Made by a program: the position numbers and the translations under genes. The notes beneath the pieces were generated by a model that ran no database searches, was not told the origin of the DNA, and was given only the letters and a program-made list of their open reading frames with translations. Below, one piece after another: positions 55,328 to 64,000 of a DNA stretch of 64,000 nt. Numbering within the stretch: the stretch's first letter is position 1; each line of letters begins with the position of its first letter. Source of the DNA: Rhodocollybia butyracea (taxonomy: Eukaryota > Basidiomycota > Agaricomycetes > Agaricales > Omphalotaceae); NCBI GenBank assembly GCA_015501585.1, contig JADNRY010000034.1, forward strand, positions 1 to 64,000. The letters run 5' to 3'.

Positions 55328-56521
55328 CTAAACTGACTTTGACTGCTTCGTGTCTGTGGGCTTATCAGCGCCAGCACTGAGTTGAACATTAAATTAGAAC
55401 TTACACTGAATCATATACAGCAGGCCTCAAGCCCTCAGTGACACTCCAATAAGGGCGGCCAGCACCGTTTCGAATCACATTAATAATGCCAGAGTCACGC
55501 GCAGCTTGCCATGCCTCTCGAGCCTTCTCCAAGCTGTAAAATCCCTTAAATACTAGCGTTGGATCAACCTAAACCATCTGTTTGACAGTCAACCTTTGTG
55601 TTTGTTAGAATTTCAAACGAGTGAAGACAAAGATATGAGACGTACCAGTTGGCATAAAAATGTGGTGTTTTTCCTGAATACACCACATACGCACTGAACT
55701 TTCCCTGTCGACCTGGTGTAGTGGGGGCAGCAGCAGCTGGAGATACAGGATAGATAGCTGGAGCAGCGGATCCCTGTCCACCTGCCACAGTACGAGAAGA
55801 GCCATGGCGAACAGGCGTTTGTGGGGGAGTAGCGATGGTGGAATACCTGGGAGGGGTAGCGATGGGTTGTGGGATAGAAATGGATTGGAGGAAGTGCTGT
55901 GGGTCCCGTAGAATACCGGGGTTGTGTTCGTTCTGCGTCATGTATAATCAGCGGCTTTCTCAACTGTATACAAGAAACACATACTGTTGCATATCCAGGT
56001 GTTTAACTAGCATTTCAAGAAGTTAGAAATGGGGTTATAGATTTAGGGTACTAGGTCATTCATACTTGATAACTCTTCCATCTTTGCAACGAGATTCTCT
56101 GTGAACCACAACTGAGCTGTTGAATCTGAAAGAATATGCTGTGACTCACCCTCTTCCGTATCACTGCCTCTATTAATCTCTCCTTCATCTTCCTCGCCGC
56201 TTGAGATCCATATGATGGAATTTGAGCCCTTACTAGCCTTGGCCTTTCCGTGTGGAGGATTGCCGTCTTGACGAGGGTAAATAGATAGGTAGAAAAATTA
56301 TGGGAAAAATTGATAGCATACTGTTCAAAGCCTTGACAATCTCGAGATTGCAGAGTCTTCGACCTACAACATGAGTGCTAAAGCATGATTCCACTTTATA
56401 ATTTCAGACATTAACTCACCCTCAGGTGTGCCTTTCAAAGGACTAATGTTTGTCTGTGTTCCTAGACAACAGTGTCAAGAAGCTACAAGAAATATATCAA
56501 GCGTCAAAACTTACCAGTCAT
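55328..56521 (-). CDS. Small protein with SUMO-interaction-like motif and RNase H1-N-like domain
   Basis: Multi-exon gene on the minus strand. ATG at 56521; exons 56521-56515, 56461-56420, 56363-56332, 56266-56066, 55932-~55643, about 55573-55394 and a last short exon ending at the TAG 55328-55330. Residues about 35-50 read SNSIIWISSGEEDEGE, a hydrophobic core followed by acids as in SUMO-interaction motifs. A Pro/Ala/Thr linker follows. The C-terminal part AYVVYSGKTPHFYANW and VFKGFYSLEKAREAWQAA resembles the N-terminal (viroplasmin-like) hybrid-binding domain of RNase H1, usually written VYxGxxPGIYxxW...FKGFxxxxEAxxA. No RNase H catalytic domain follows. The junction after ANW closes only with a weak GTCTCA donor. 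Role unknown; possibly nucleic-acid binding in service of the element. Confidence 0.65.
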
Positions 56522-57062
56522 TTCAAACTTGAGAGAAATGTGATAAGAGATTCAACTGAAGGGAAGATGATAGAGGGAGGGAACAAAGAATGTTGAATGA
56601 AAATCAATTTACTTATCAGTGCCAAGAAACAGTAGCTCGGGCCGCTCAGAAATCACGCAGCAATCACGTAGCAATCACTTCTTAACAACTCCTCCATCAA
56701 CGTGCAGTTTGATCCAGAATAGATATGAGCTGCTAAAGCTCTGTACTCTTACATTACCTGGGTAGCATTTGGACCAATGGACACCCTCTTCCATTTCTCA
56801 AAGACTCTCTTCAAATTTTCTTTCTTGCCTCTGCTGCTCATCTGTGTCATCTGTGTACACAATCTCTGCGACAATCGGACGCGACAGTCGGAATCAAATT
56901 CCTGGTGAACGCGAAACGCGAAACGCATGACCATCTGGAGGACGTGTTTAGTGTTTCGAGTTTTGTTTATTTGAAAAAGCTTGAAAAAGCTCGGTTCAAC
57001 CCTGAAGTTGGTAGGAACGCACCCTCTGAGCTCTCATCTTCGCACAAAACTTTCTCTTCAAA
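56522..57062. promoter_or_regulatory. Second divergent promoter region of the KDZ element
   Basis: 541 bp between two divergent start codons (56521 minus, 57063 plus). A 61-codon minus-strand frame here (56749-56934) has no recognisable signature and is not called. CTTGAAAAAGCTTGAAAAAGC-type short repeats occur at 56970. Confidence 0.45.
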
Positions 57063-58856
57063 ATGAACAACCAAAGCTTTTCACCCAGCGGTCTCAACGT
57101 CTCCCTTGGTCAAGGCCTCGAACCAGTTCCAGGCGAATTTGACTTCGACTTGAGTACTGACTTCAACATCGATCTCAGTGACCCCATGGTCGCTAACGCA
57201 TTCGAGTTTATGGACAATCCTTCTAAATATGGACTCAAAACTGGTAATTATACATGCTATTTTATTTTCTCAGTAATTGAATATCCGAATTTGTTGCAGA
57301 TGCTTCAAACAAATCTGCAGCACCTGCAGCACCTTTCCTGCCCCATGACTCGGGTTTGCCTGGCTCCAGCAACATTCCTGACCCTAGCTCCCCTCCCATC
57401 TCCAGCACTAAAGTCGGCAAGCAGGATGGCCATTCAGATGAAGGTTCGAGTGGGGCTACCGCTGGCGGGGCTTCTTATTGTCCTCTTTTCAACCCGCTTC
57501 CCATGCAGAATGAAACCCCCTCCTTCCCATGCAGACGGTTTGTGCATGTCCTCTGAAGCGCCACCTTGACCCGGTCCAGGCTCGTACCATGAATGAAGCC
57601 AAGGCAGCAAAACAGGCACTGGCTCTGCTGGTAAAGCAAGATGTTATCAGGCTCCTTGAAGACCACAAGGAGAGGGTAGCTAGTCTTGCCAACAAGCATT
57701 CCGTTACCCTCGACTACATCAAGCATCTCATTACAACGACATCGGGATTGAAGCATAAAAGGGCACCGGGCCAAATGCAAGCTCTTGTACATATTAAAGC
57801 ACAGGAGGTGAACGCCTGTGAGCCATTCCCTCTACTTCCCAACGGGATACTGTCTCACTTCAAAACAGCTCTTCCGGTTGGCAGCAAGCTGAAGGCTCCC
57901 GCTCTTCACAAGCTCGTCAATCTTGATGACGAACTACTGGAAATCTCTGATGAGAAACTGGAGCAAGCAAAACGAGAAGTTGATGAGAAGAGGCTGCTCT
58001 CCGCTTGTGGTGCTCGGCCCAACGTTGTATCAGCTGGAAAGGACTACTCATCTATGTCGCAGCTAATTCAAAAAGAGGTACGTCTCTACCACTGTAGCTC
58101 CAAGGTAAACTAACCTCATGATCTATAGTTCGACAGTCTCCATCTTCGGACAGGTGCAGTAGGCTTTGGCTTCCTTGCTCCAGCATCTAGCAATGACCGA
58201 GGACGCCCGATCTGGTTTGTTGCTGGAACAACAGCGTTGATTTTGTATGGAGGCAACTGAATACAACGATGTGGATCTTCTTGGGCAACTGGCGCTATGG
58301 GCAAGCACAAAAAACTCATGTACGTCTAGCGTTACAATTTCCGTTTGGGCAATCTCTCATTATTTATCTAGAGAAACCCTCTACAATACCCAATCTACAG
58401 TCTCAATGCTCATCCATCATTGCTTCAGGCCTGCGTAAGTCTATGTATTCACGTCCGTTGCCTGTTCTAATGCAATACTTAGGTTATACTCTCAACAACA
58501 AAACGGTAAAGATGAACTACAGCAATTACCATCAGGCAATCGTTGAGAAGTTCCATGTCCGCCTCATTGGCCTTCCCAACTTGGCGACCTTCAAGGATGT
58601 CAATGGGCCCATCAAACCTTTTGACATCAAGGACCTCCCGACGCTTGAAGCACTACACGCTGTGCTTGAGTCTGGCACCTGCCTCTGGGCTCGAATGTCG
58701 CAGGATGACATCACCGAGCACAGCGAATGGATGAAGACGCAGGTGATAGAGGAACGGTCAGTCCGCAGCAACAAAGGCCGGAAGCGTGGTCCTCGACCAC
58801 AAGCAGTGGAGAACAGTGATGGTGAAAACAAGGACCGCTCTCAAGACTTATCTTGA
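57063..58856 (+). pseudogene. Large conserved basidiomycete protein of unknown function, frameshifted
   Basis: Exon 1 57063-~57242 (acidic, Asp/Phe-rich N-terminus), intron to the AG near 57300, then a long exon. From 57585 it shows a helical region (EAKAAKQALALLVKQDVI, SVTLDYIKHLITTTSG), the motif NALVHxKAKEVN as MQALVHIKAQEVNACE, and a domain FDSLHLRTGAVGFGFLA ... DLLGQLALWASTKNS after a GTACGT-AG intron near 58078-58129. A last exon from about 58487 carries YHQAIVEKFHVRLIGLPN and LEALHAVLESGTCLWARMS. I recognise this layout from many agaricomycete predicted proteins, with no assigned function. Frame breaks fit a lost G near 58230 and a lost A in the A-run near 58310, plus one unresolved shift near 57520. 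Its presence inside the element suggests it is transposon cargo. Confidence 0.6.
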
Positions 58857-59485
58857 AAGCGTCGGCACACCAACGACACAAGCTCATCACGCAAACATCA
58901 GCATAACGAAGCTAATGGCACCAGAGCATTGGTCACAAAAAAGTCGGTTTCGAAGCGGCTTCCTCCTCAGCCCCGTAGCCGTGAGTTTATTGAGGACAGC
59001 GATGAAGAGCTTGACAAGGACGAGTAATGGCAGTGAGGAAACAGTATTAGTGATGGACACTGCGAGTTTCATATGCTACTTAAGTTGATTCAAGTCTAGA
59101 TATGGTACTAGTATGTAATACAGACTATATACTGCGTATACTATGTTTTCTGAATGCACAAGCATGAGAGAACAAGCAATAGTCATAAGACTAACACATA
59201 AGTACAAAGTTAGTAACAAACTGAAAGGGTAGAAAGGAGGGAAGTGACTGGGAGAGCATAAATAGACAGCAAGCAGGGGCAGGGGAGTGCCATGACCAGC
59301 GCTACCGGGTCTACCAAATACCAGAAAAATTTAGGTGGGCGGGGCGGGTATAGGGTCTATTATCTGAACGATTGCAGGCGGGAAGGGCGCGTATATGGCG
59401 GTATGGCGGTACCGGGTCTATCCGACTCTACCGGGAAGCTTACCCGAAAGATTACAGGCGGGAAGCGTGCGTATAGGGCGCTATG

Positions 59486-59661
59486 GCAGTACCGGGTCTA
59501 CCGGAAAACGTATCCGAAAGATATCTCACATCAAAGTTCATATGAGATATTGTGCTTTTATACCGCTACCGTACAATAGCGGATCTCCATTACAACTACC
59601 TACCCCATCACCCCCCCCCATGTCAATGACTATTATATAGGTTTACCGGGCATATGAGGTG
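59486..59661 (-). repeat. Right terminal inverted repeat of the KDZ element
   Basis: Reverse complement of 46513-46700. Inward of it (59285-59485) lie additional diverged copies of a GCGGGAAG/ACCGGGTCTA unit that the left end has only in part. Confidence 0.85.
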
Positions 59662-59669
59662 CGGACTTG
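59662..59669. repeat. Right 8-bp target-site duplication
   Basis: CGGACTTG, identical to 46505-46512. Confidence 0.9.
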
Positions 59670-59822
59670 CGACTGGTCTGACATCAATATCTCAATGCCG
59701 ATCTTCCCTCAATGGGTTTATGTACATGGTCACAATTATAAGAAACCTGCTATCGATGAGGATGGTTCAAGCTCGATTCCTCTGGCTATTTCATCCATAC
59801 TTCACAGTCTAATACTTTGACC

Positions 59823-62231
59823 ATGTCTAAATTCATAAAATTGAAAACGCCTTCGCTGCCAACTGTTCCGAAGATGCCAACTATGCTGTTCAAAAGTGGG
59901 AAAAAATACCCACATGCGCCGAAACTTTATTTCACACAGAAACTATATTTTGCGCAGAAACTTTATAGTGTGCGGGCCAAAACTTTTCCTCAAATTCCTT
60001 TTGTTGCATTTCCTTTCAGTAATAGCTCATTAGATGTACATTTACTGTGCATCTACTGTACATCTACTACTTAATTGTTATTATATAGTCCATAATACCC
60101 TCGTAAACTTAGTGAAAAGCTATCAAGGGAACCTGTACAGCCACAATGTACGTGAGCTCATGCTTTGGCCGGCCAAAGCGATCGAGCGTGCTCACATGAT
60201 TGCTTAACCGCACAGATCGAGTCAGCCTTCAGTGGCATGACCCGCTGACTCTTCACACTTTGGATAAGCTAGTTGTCTGAAATAGTGAATAAAGAATAGT
60301 AGATACTACTAAACATGGTATATCTCAATGACCAATAAGTATAGATAAAGCTTGGTAGGGGCTCGAGCCTCGGCCCTGCGCTCCCCAAGCCCTGTCTGCC
60401 ATCGAAGGTGAAGTTGCCAAAAAGACTGATTTTTGAATGTCACGCGACAATGAGCTATAAATCAAGCGGTGGTAAGACCGGCTTGAGCTACAGACTAAGC
60501 GGTGTAAGACCGACTTTCCAGAACGCGTAGTGAGAGCTGAAAAATATTGATGGGCTGGACTTCTATGAAGAGTTGGTGATAAGGCAAGTGATAAGCGCCA
60601 ATTCTCACGTCTGCCTATCTTATCCTCCAATAGGCGCCTTTGGCGGACCAATCTAATCCACTATCTTATGGCATCTTATCTAGCTAGTTATCTCGCACCT
60701 GACCTAGTCAGTTACATCACCACCATTGCCCGCTCGCTTTGGCTGGCCAAAGCATGAGCTCACGTACATTGTGGCTGTGCCCACTTCTCTTGATAGCTTT
60801 TCACTAAGTTTATGAGGGTATTATGGACTATATAATAACAATTAAGTAGTAGATGTACAGTAAATGTACATCTAATGAGCTAATACCAAAAGAAATGCAA
60901 TAAAAGAATTTTGACCAAAAGTTTTGGCGTGCGAACTATAAAGTTTCTGCGTGCGTGGGTATTTTTTCCCACTTTTGAACAGCATAGCCAACCCTTCCAT
61001 CTCTCCCGACTCCAACTCTTCCCTCTCTTCCAACTCTCCCTACCTTTTCCTCATCGGAATTGATCACTAACGTTGCTAGTGAAACCCGCGCTAGACTCAT
61101 GCGCAGCATGTCATCATTCAGCAACGGCTCGGAGGACAAGGAGGAAACGGAGGAAAAGGAGGAGTAAGTTCGCCTCTCTCTACGATATGCATCTGATCTT
61201 CATCTGCTTTTTTGCATAGGGAAAGCACCGAGCCCCCTGTCCTAGAGCCCGTCTACATTGTCCTACGACCTCTCAATCTCACGCAAGCACTGCAAGCACT
61301 ACTAAAAGGCGTCAGTCATGTTGTGAAAGACTTTGAATTTGAGAACTACCTCGTCCTCCAGCATTGGGGTGTCCTCATCGGAGACCAATACTACCACTTG
61401 CATATAGATGATACAACGCAGAAGATCTCGGTGTCGATGGTACCTTTTGTCCACCTAAAGGGGAACGAGTGACATACAATTAAGTTTCCAATTTGGAGGA
61501 CATGTATGGCGCATGAAGAAAGGATTGGCATTGGCACAATACTTTTCTTCCCAAGTCTACCGCACACCACCAATGATATATTGCATGTTTGTAGCTGTTG
61601 GTATCATCAAGGCGATGGGAAACTATAGCACAGAAACAGAGGTCAAGATCACAGACAAAGAAGGCAAACCCGTCACCTCGCCGGAGGATTGTGAGCGATA
61701 CAGAATGGATGGATGGTACCGCAAAACCCCTCTCAACTCACTCAGCCTCTTCAAAGGCAAATACAGCGCTGTGACAAACAACTGTATTCACTTCACAAGA
61801 CACTACATTTTCAATCAGATCCTGACAAGAAAGAAGGAGCTGAAGAATTTCAGTACAAATATTCAGTGGCTTGTGACGAAATGGCAGGACAAGGGGTGTA
61901 GGAGGGGTCCGGTTGCTAACCAAGTTCTTGGCCAGCCTTTTGTGTATCAATCTGTTCTCAATGACGCCACAGAAGGGAGCGAGAGTGGTATGTGAATTGT
62001 TTACTACCAATGATCATTTAAACTAACGAGTTCTTGGGGTATCCACAGCTCATCAAATTGCTCAGTCTATTTCTGAACATTGACTATAACCATACCCTTG
62101 ACAAGAAGCTTCTTAGTGATTCTGCCACTGCAAACGAAGCTCTTGAGGAAGTGTCAGATGCAACTATTGAAGAGCTTGAAGTGCCGGAAGAATCTAAGGA
62201 GGCCTATGTTGAAGTGGTGGAGGCTGTTTAG
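59823..62231 (+). CDS. LRAT/NlpC-P60-like papain-fold protein, interrupted by a MITE
   Basis: ATG at 59823 (MSKFIKLKTPSLPTVPKMP). Exon 1 is split by a 1.1-kb element at 59882-60986; without it and one duplicated GCCAAC the frame continues in a LPSLPTPTLPSLPT repeat and an acidic stretch to the donor at 61164. Exon 2 starts at 61220. His in LQHWGVLIGDQYYHL (near 61355) and Cys in VTNNCIHFTRHY (near 61785) are spaced like the catalytic His and Cys of LRAT-type circularly permuted papain-fold proteins, which may act as acyltransferases or thioesterases; the substrate is unknown. One extra G in the run 61460-61463 breaks the frame between VPFVHLKG and QFGGHVW. The last junction (GTATGT near 61989 to AG 62048) is followed by an acidic C-terminus (LEEVSDATIEELEVPEESKE) only after another one-base shift. 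Confidence 0.6.
59882..60986. mobile_element. 1.1-kb inverted-repeat element in exon 1 of the LRAT-like gene, 6-bp TSD
   Basis: Ends TATGCTGTTCAAAAGTGGG and its inverse; arms of about 250-300 bp pair (for example GATGTACATTTACTGT near 60033 and its inverse near 60850). Target duplication GCCAAC at 59876-59881 and 60987-60992. No coding capacity. Removing the element and one GCCAAC restores the reading frame of the host gene. Confidence 0.88.
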
Positions 62232-64000
62232 GAGCTAAGTACCAAGTTTTAAAACTACTCTGGGCATCGAAGGAAAAGATAATTTTAAATGTAGTAGTAA
62301 TATAGGACACTGAAGGCTTTTGTCCGCTTGATATGTACCTAATTTGAGGAATGGGAAGCAGGATGGCCAAAGCAGTATATTAGGCGCTAGGCAAATCTAA
62401 TCGCAGAATAATCTCCCGCACATGTGTGAGTGGGTGTCTGGTTACCTGGTATCAGTTTGACTGATGAGAAATTTTCTCCTTCATCTCTGGTGTGTTCTAT
62501 GTGCAATGTAGCAAAGAAGTATGCAAGATGATCTCGCCATATGCTTCCGCTATTAGAAAGCTCTTGTAACAGAAGCGGAAGATTATCAAGTACGGCGCGC
62601 AGGAGTCTTTTCCAGTCTTTCAGTTCTATTCACAGGTGCCGTGCTTTCTTTACTAAAGCACGACTGATTCTTTTTCATGGATAACTGTACCCCGCCACTA
62701 CTTCCGGTCGAATCACGGACAAAATCGAGCCCTGCATGCCGTCGACGCAGCAGTTCTTTGCGATTGAACTCTTCTGACTTCCCGTCCTACGTTCCTCACC
62801 GGTACCAATCATCCCATCCGTACTAAAGGGAGCTGGGATGTGACATTGATGATGCGCAATGTGAAAGTGAGCTTGGATTGTGAGCACAGACCTTCGGTTA
62901 TTCAATGTATGTCCATTCCTTTGCTTTCATGAGTCGGCCGGAACGCTACCACTGAAGTACTGAACCTGCCAACCATGCTTTCAAGCTAGTTTATCTTCTG
63001 GATAATGGCTGCCGCATGTCCTAGACGACGCTCAGAAGTGTGTTTTGCATCCAACCGCACCGTGCGGTAGGAGGAAACTACAACGTCTACGTCTGCTCGG
63101 TTCCGCTCAGTACTGCTTGCAGCCCAACAAAGTTCCCTCGGGGCAATAGCGGACAGCTCCGAGAAGCATCGTTTTAGACCTTTCTCTCTATGCCCTGCTA
63201 TCGTGGCTCGTCAATGCTAGTGCACTTACAACGGACGTATAACTCTCTCTCCAAGTTACCAACATCTTAGCTCGTTCAACCTTGTTGCTATAGAACGTCG
63301 CTCTTGGAGCTCCCTCATCCCAGTATCTTGTTGTTGTGACTTACCAACAATCCACGTTCAACATTCAACTCTCGAACCTATTCATATGCATCCGATCTGA
63401 TTCCTCCCGATACTACCCAACTAGCGCGACTCTTCTCTTCGACATCGCTCACTACTGCACTCACATAACTTGAACATTGTATCCACCATTCAATTCAGAA
63501 CATGGATCATAGAATCGCACTTTCATACTCGCAGAGTAATCGATTCAGTTCGATGACGAAGGGCTTCAAGGTCGGCTCATGACGTCCCTCCCAACGTTTC
63601 TGCTCTCTAATTTCAAATATGAACGAGATGTCGTGCATTTACTAGATTGGTGTCTATTCCGTGGACCCATTAACCTCCGAACTAACAGCAACATGGAAGT
63701 AGCACTGAAAGTCACTGTGGTCGGCAATACCAATTCTTACCACCATTTGTGTGGTTTTTTTTTTTTTTTGTTTGCATGCGCGAGACGCACCAAAGATGTC
63801 CCATTATTTGTCGCCTGTGTTAAGATTTCACCATCAACGATTGTGCTAAGAGTTCTGGGATTTTCGCAGTACATTTACCAAGCAAAAGGGAATGTTCAGC
63901 GCCAGTGCCCCTTCCTATGTCACGAAGAACATCTCCGAATTGTATAAAATTGGTATGAGATGATATGCGATGGACCTGCCTATCCAGCGTCTCCTCTTGT
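62232..64000. other. Gene-free right edge
   Basis: No gene I can support. A 122-codon plus-strand frame at 63579-63947 contains a poly-T tract and no family signature. 63050-63500 is C/T-rich and could be the upstream region of a gene beyond the window. Confidence 0.4.

Larger units (their letters stand above)
46513..59661. mobile_element. 13.1-kb KDZ DNA transposon carrying four genes, with TIRs and 8-bp TSD
   Basis: Ends start CACCTCATATGCCCGG on both strands. The inverted repeats extend about 180 bp with high identity, including a GTCATTGACATG-G-run-TGATGGGG tract and GGTAGCGGTATAAAAGC. An exact 8-bp duplication, CGGACTTG, flanks the element. Contents: KDZ transposase (-), TET/JBP-like dioxygenase (+), SIM/RNase H1-N-like protein (-) and a large conserved unknown protein (+), in two divergent pairs. 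An 8-bp duplication is known for Zisupton-type elements, and basidiomycete KDZ elements are known to travel with TET/JBP genes; delimiting this copy and its cargo is from the sequence. Confidence 0.88.

Noticed and set aside
63579..63947. 122-codon open frame near the right edge
   Set aside because: Includes a poly-T tract translated as Phe and no recognisable domain; too little support.

Overview
The window looks like nuclear DNA of a mushroom-forming basidiomycete (Agaricomycetes). The signs are genes split by many 45-70 bp GT-AG introns, two KDZ (Kyakuja-Dileera-Zisupton) transposase genes, a TET/JBP-type dioxygenase, an NLR-like NACHT gene, and tyrosine-recombinase (YR), Copia-type and gag-only LTR retroelements packed and nested together. 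No rRNA, tRNA or CRISPR was recognised. The genus cannot be told from the sequence.

Layout. 0.4-4.1 kb: a multi-exon CxC2-type KDZ transposase gene (+), followed by a 12-copy tandem repeat. 4.8-8.6 kb: a decayed RT-RNase H-YR retroelement with intron-like gaps and a split-direct-repeat 3' end. 8.7-9.3 kb: a short inverted-repeat element. 9.95-15.66 kb: a Ngaro-like YR retroelement with a complete A1...B1-A2-B2 repeat plan but no RT. 17.17-20.47 kb: a gag-only LTR element (5-bp target duplication) that splits a duplicated non-coding unit. 24.2-26.6 kb: a NACHT gene (-). 28.74-29.28 kb: a PIF/Harbinger-type MITE with TTA duplication. 31.6-37.9 kb: a Copia element carrying a nested antisense gag-only LTR element. 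Its 3' part is copied into a near-perfect palindrome (arms 36861-38261 and 38349-39749) built around fold-back elements. 43.7-45.4 kb: an intact-looking nine-exon membrane protein gene (-).

The highlight is 46513-59661, a 13.1-kb element that can be delimited end to end: long terminal inverted repeats starting CACCTCATATGCCCGG and a perfect 8-bp target duplication CGGACTTG. It holds two divergent gene pairs: KDZ transposase (-) with a TET/JBP-like 2-oxoglutarate/Fe(II) dioxygenase (+), and a SIM/RNase H1-N-domain-like protein (-) with a large conserved basidiomycete protein of unknown function (+). A 1.3-kb fold-back element interrupts the transposase, and arrays of hairpins sharing a constant apex interrupt the dioxygenase. 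The element landed about 160 bp upstream of the start codon of an LRAT/NlpC-like gene (59823-62231), which also carries a 1.1-kb inverted-repeat element in its first exon.

Many genes, including otherwise conserved ones, show single-base gains or losses in short homopolymer runs. Either an assembly with uncorrected homopolymer errors or ordinary decay would give this, so several genes called broken may be intact in the real genome. The in-frame stops of the Copia element are a different signal: at least two fit CGA-to-TGA changes.
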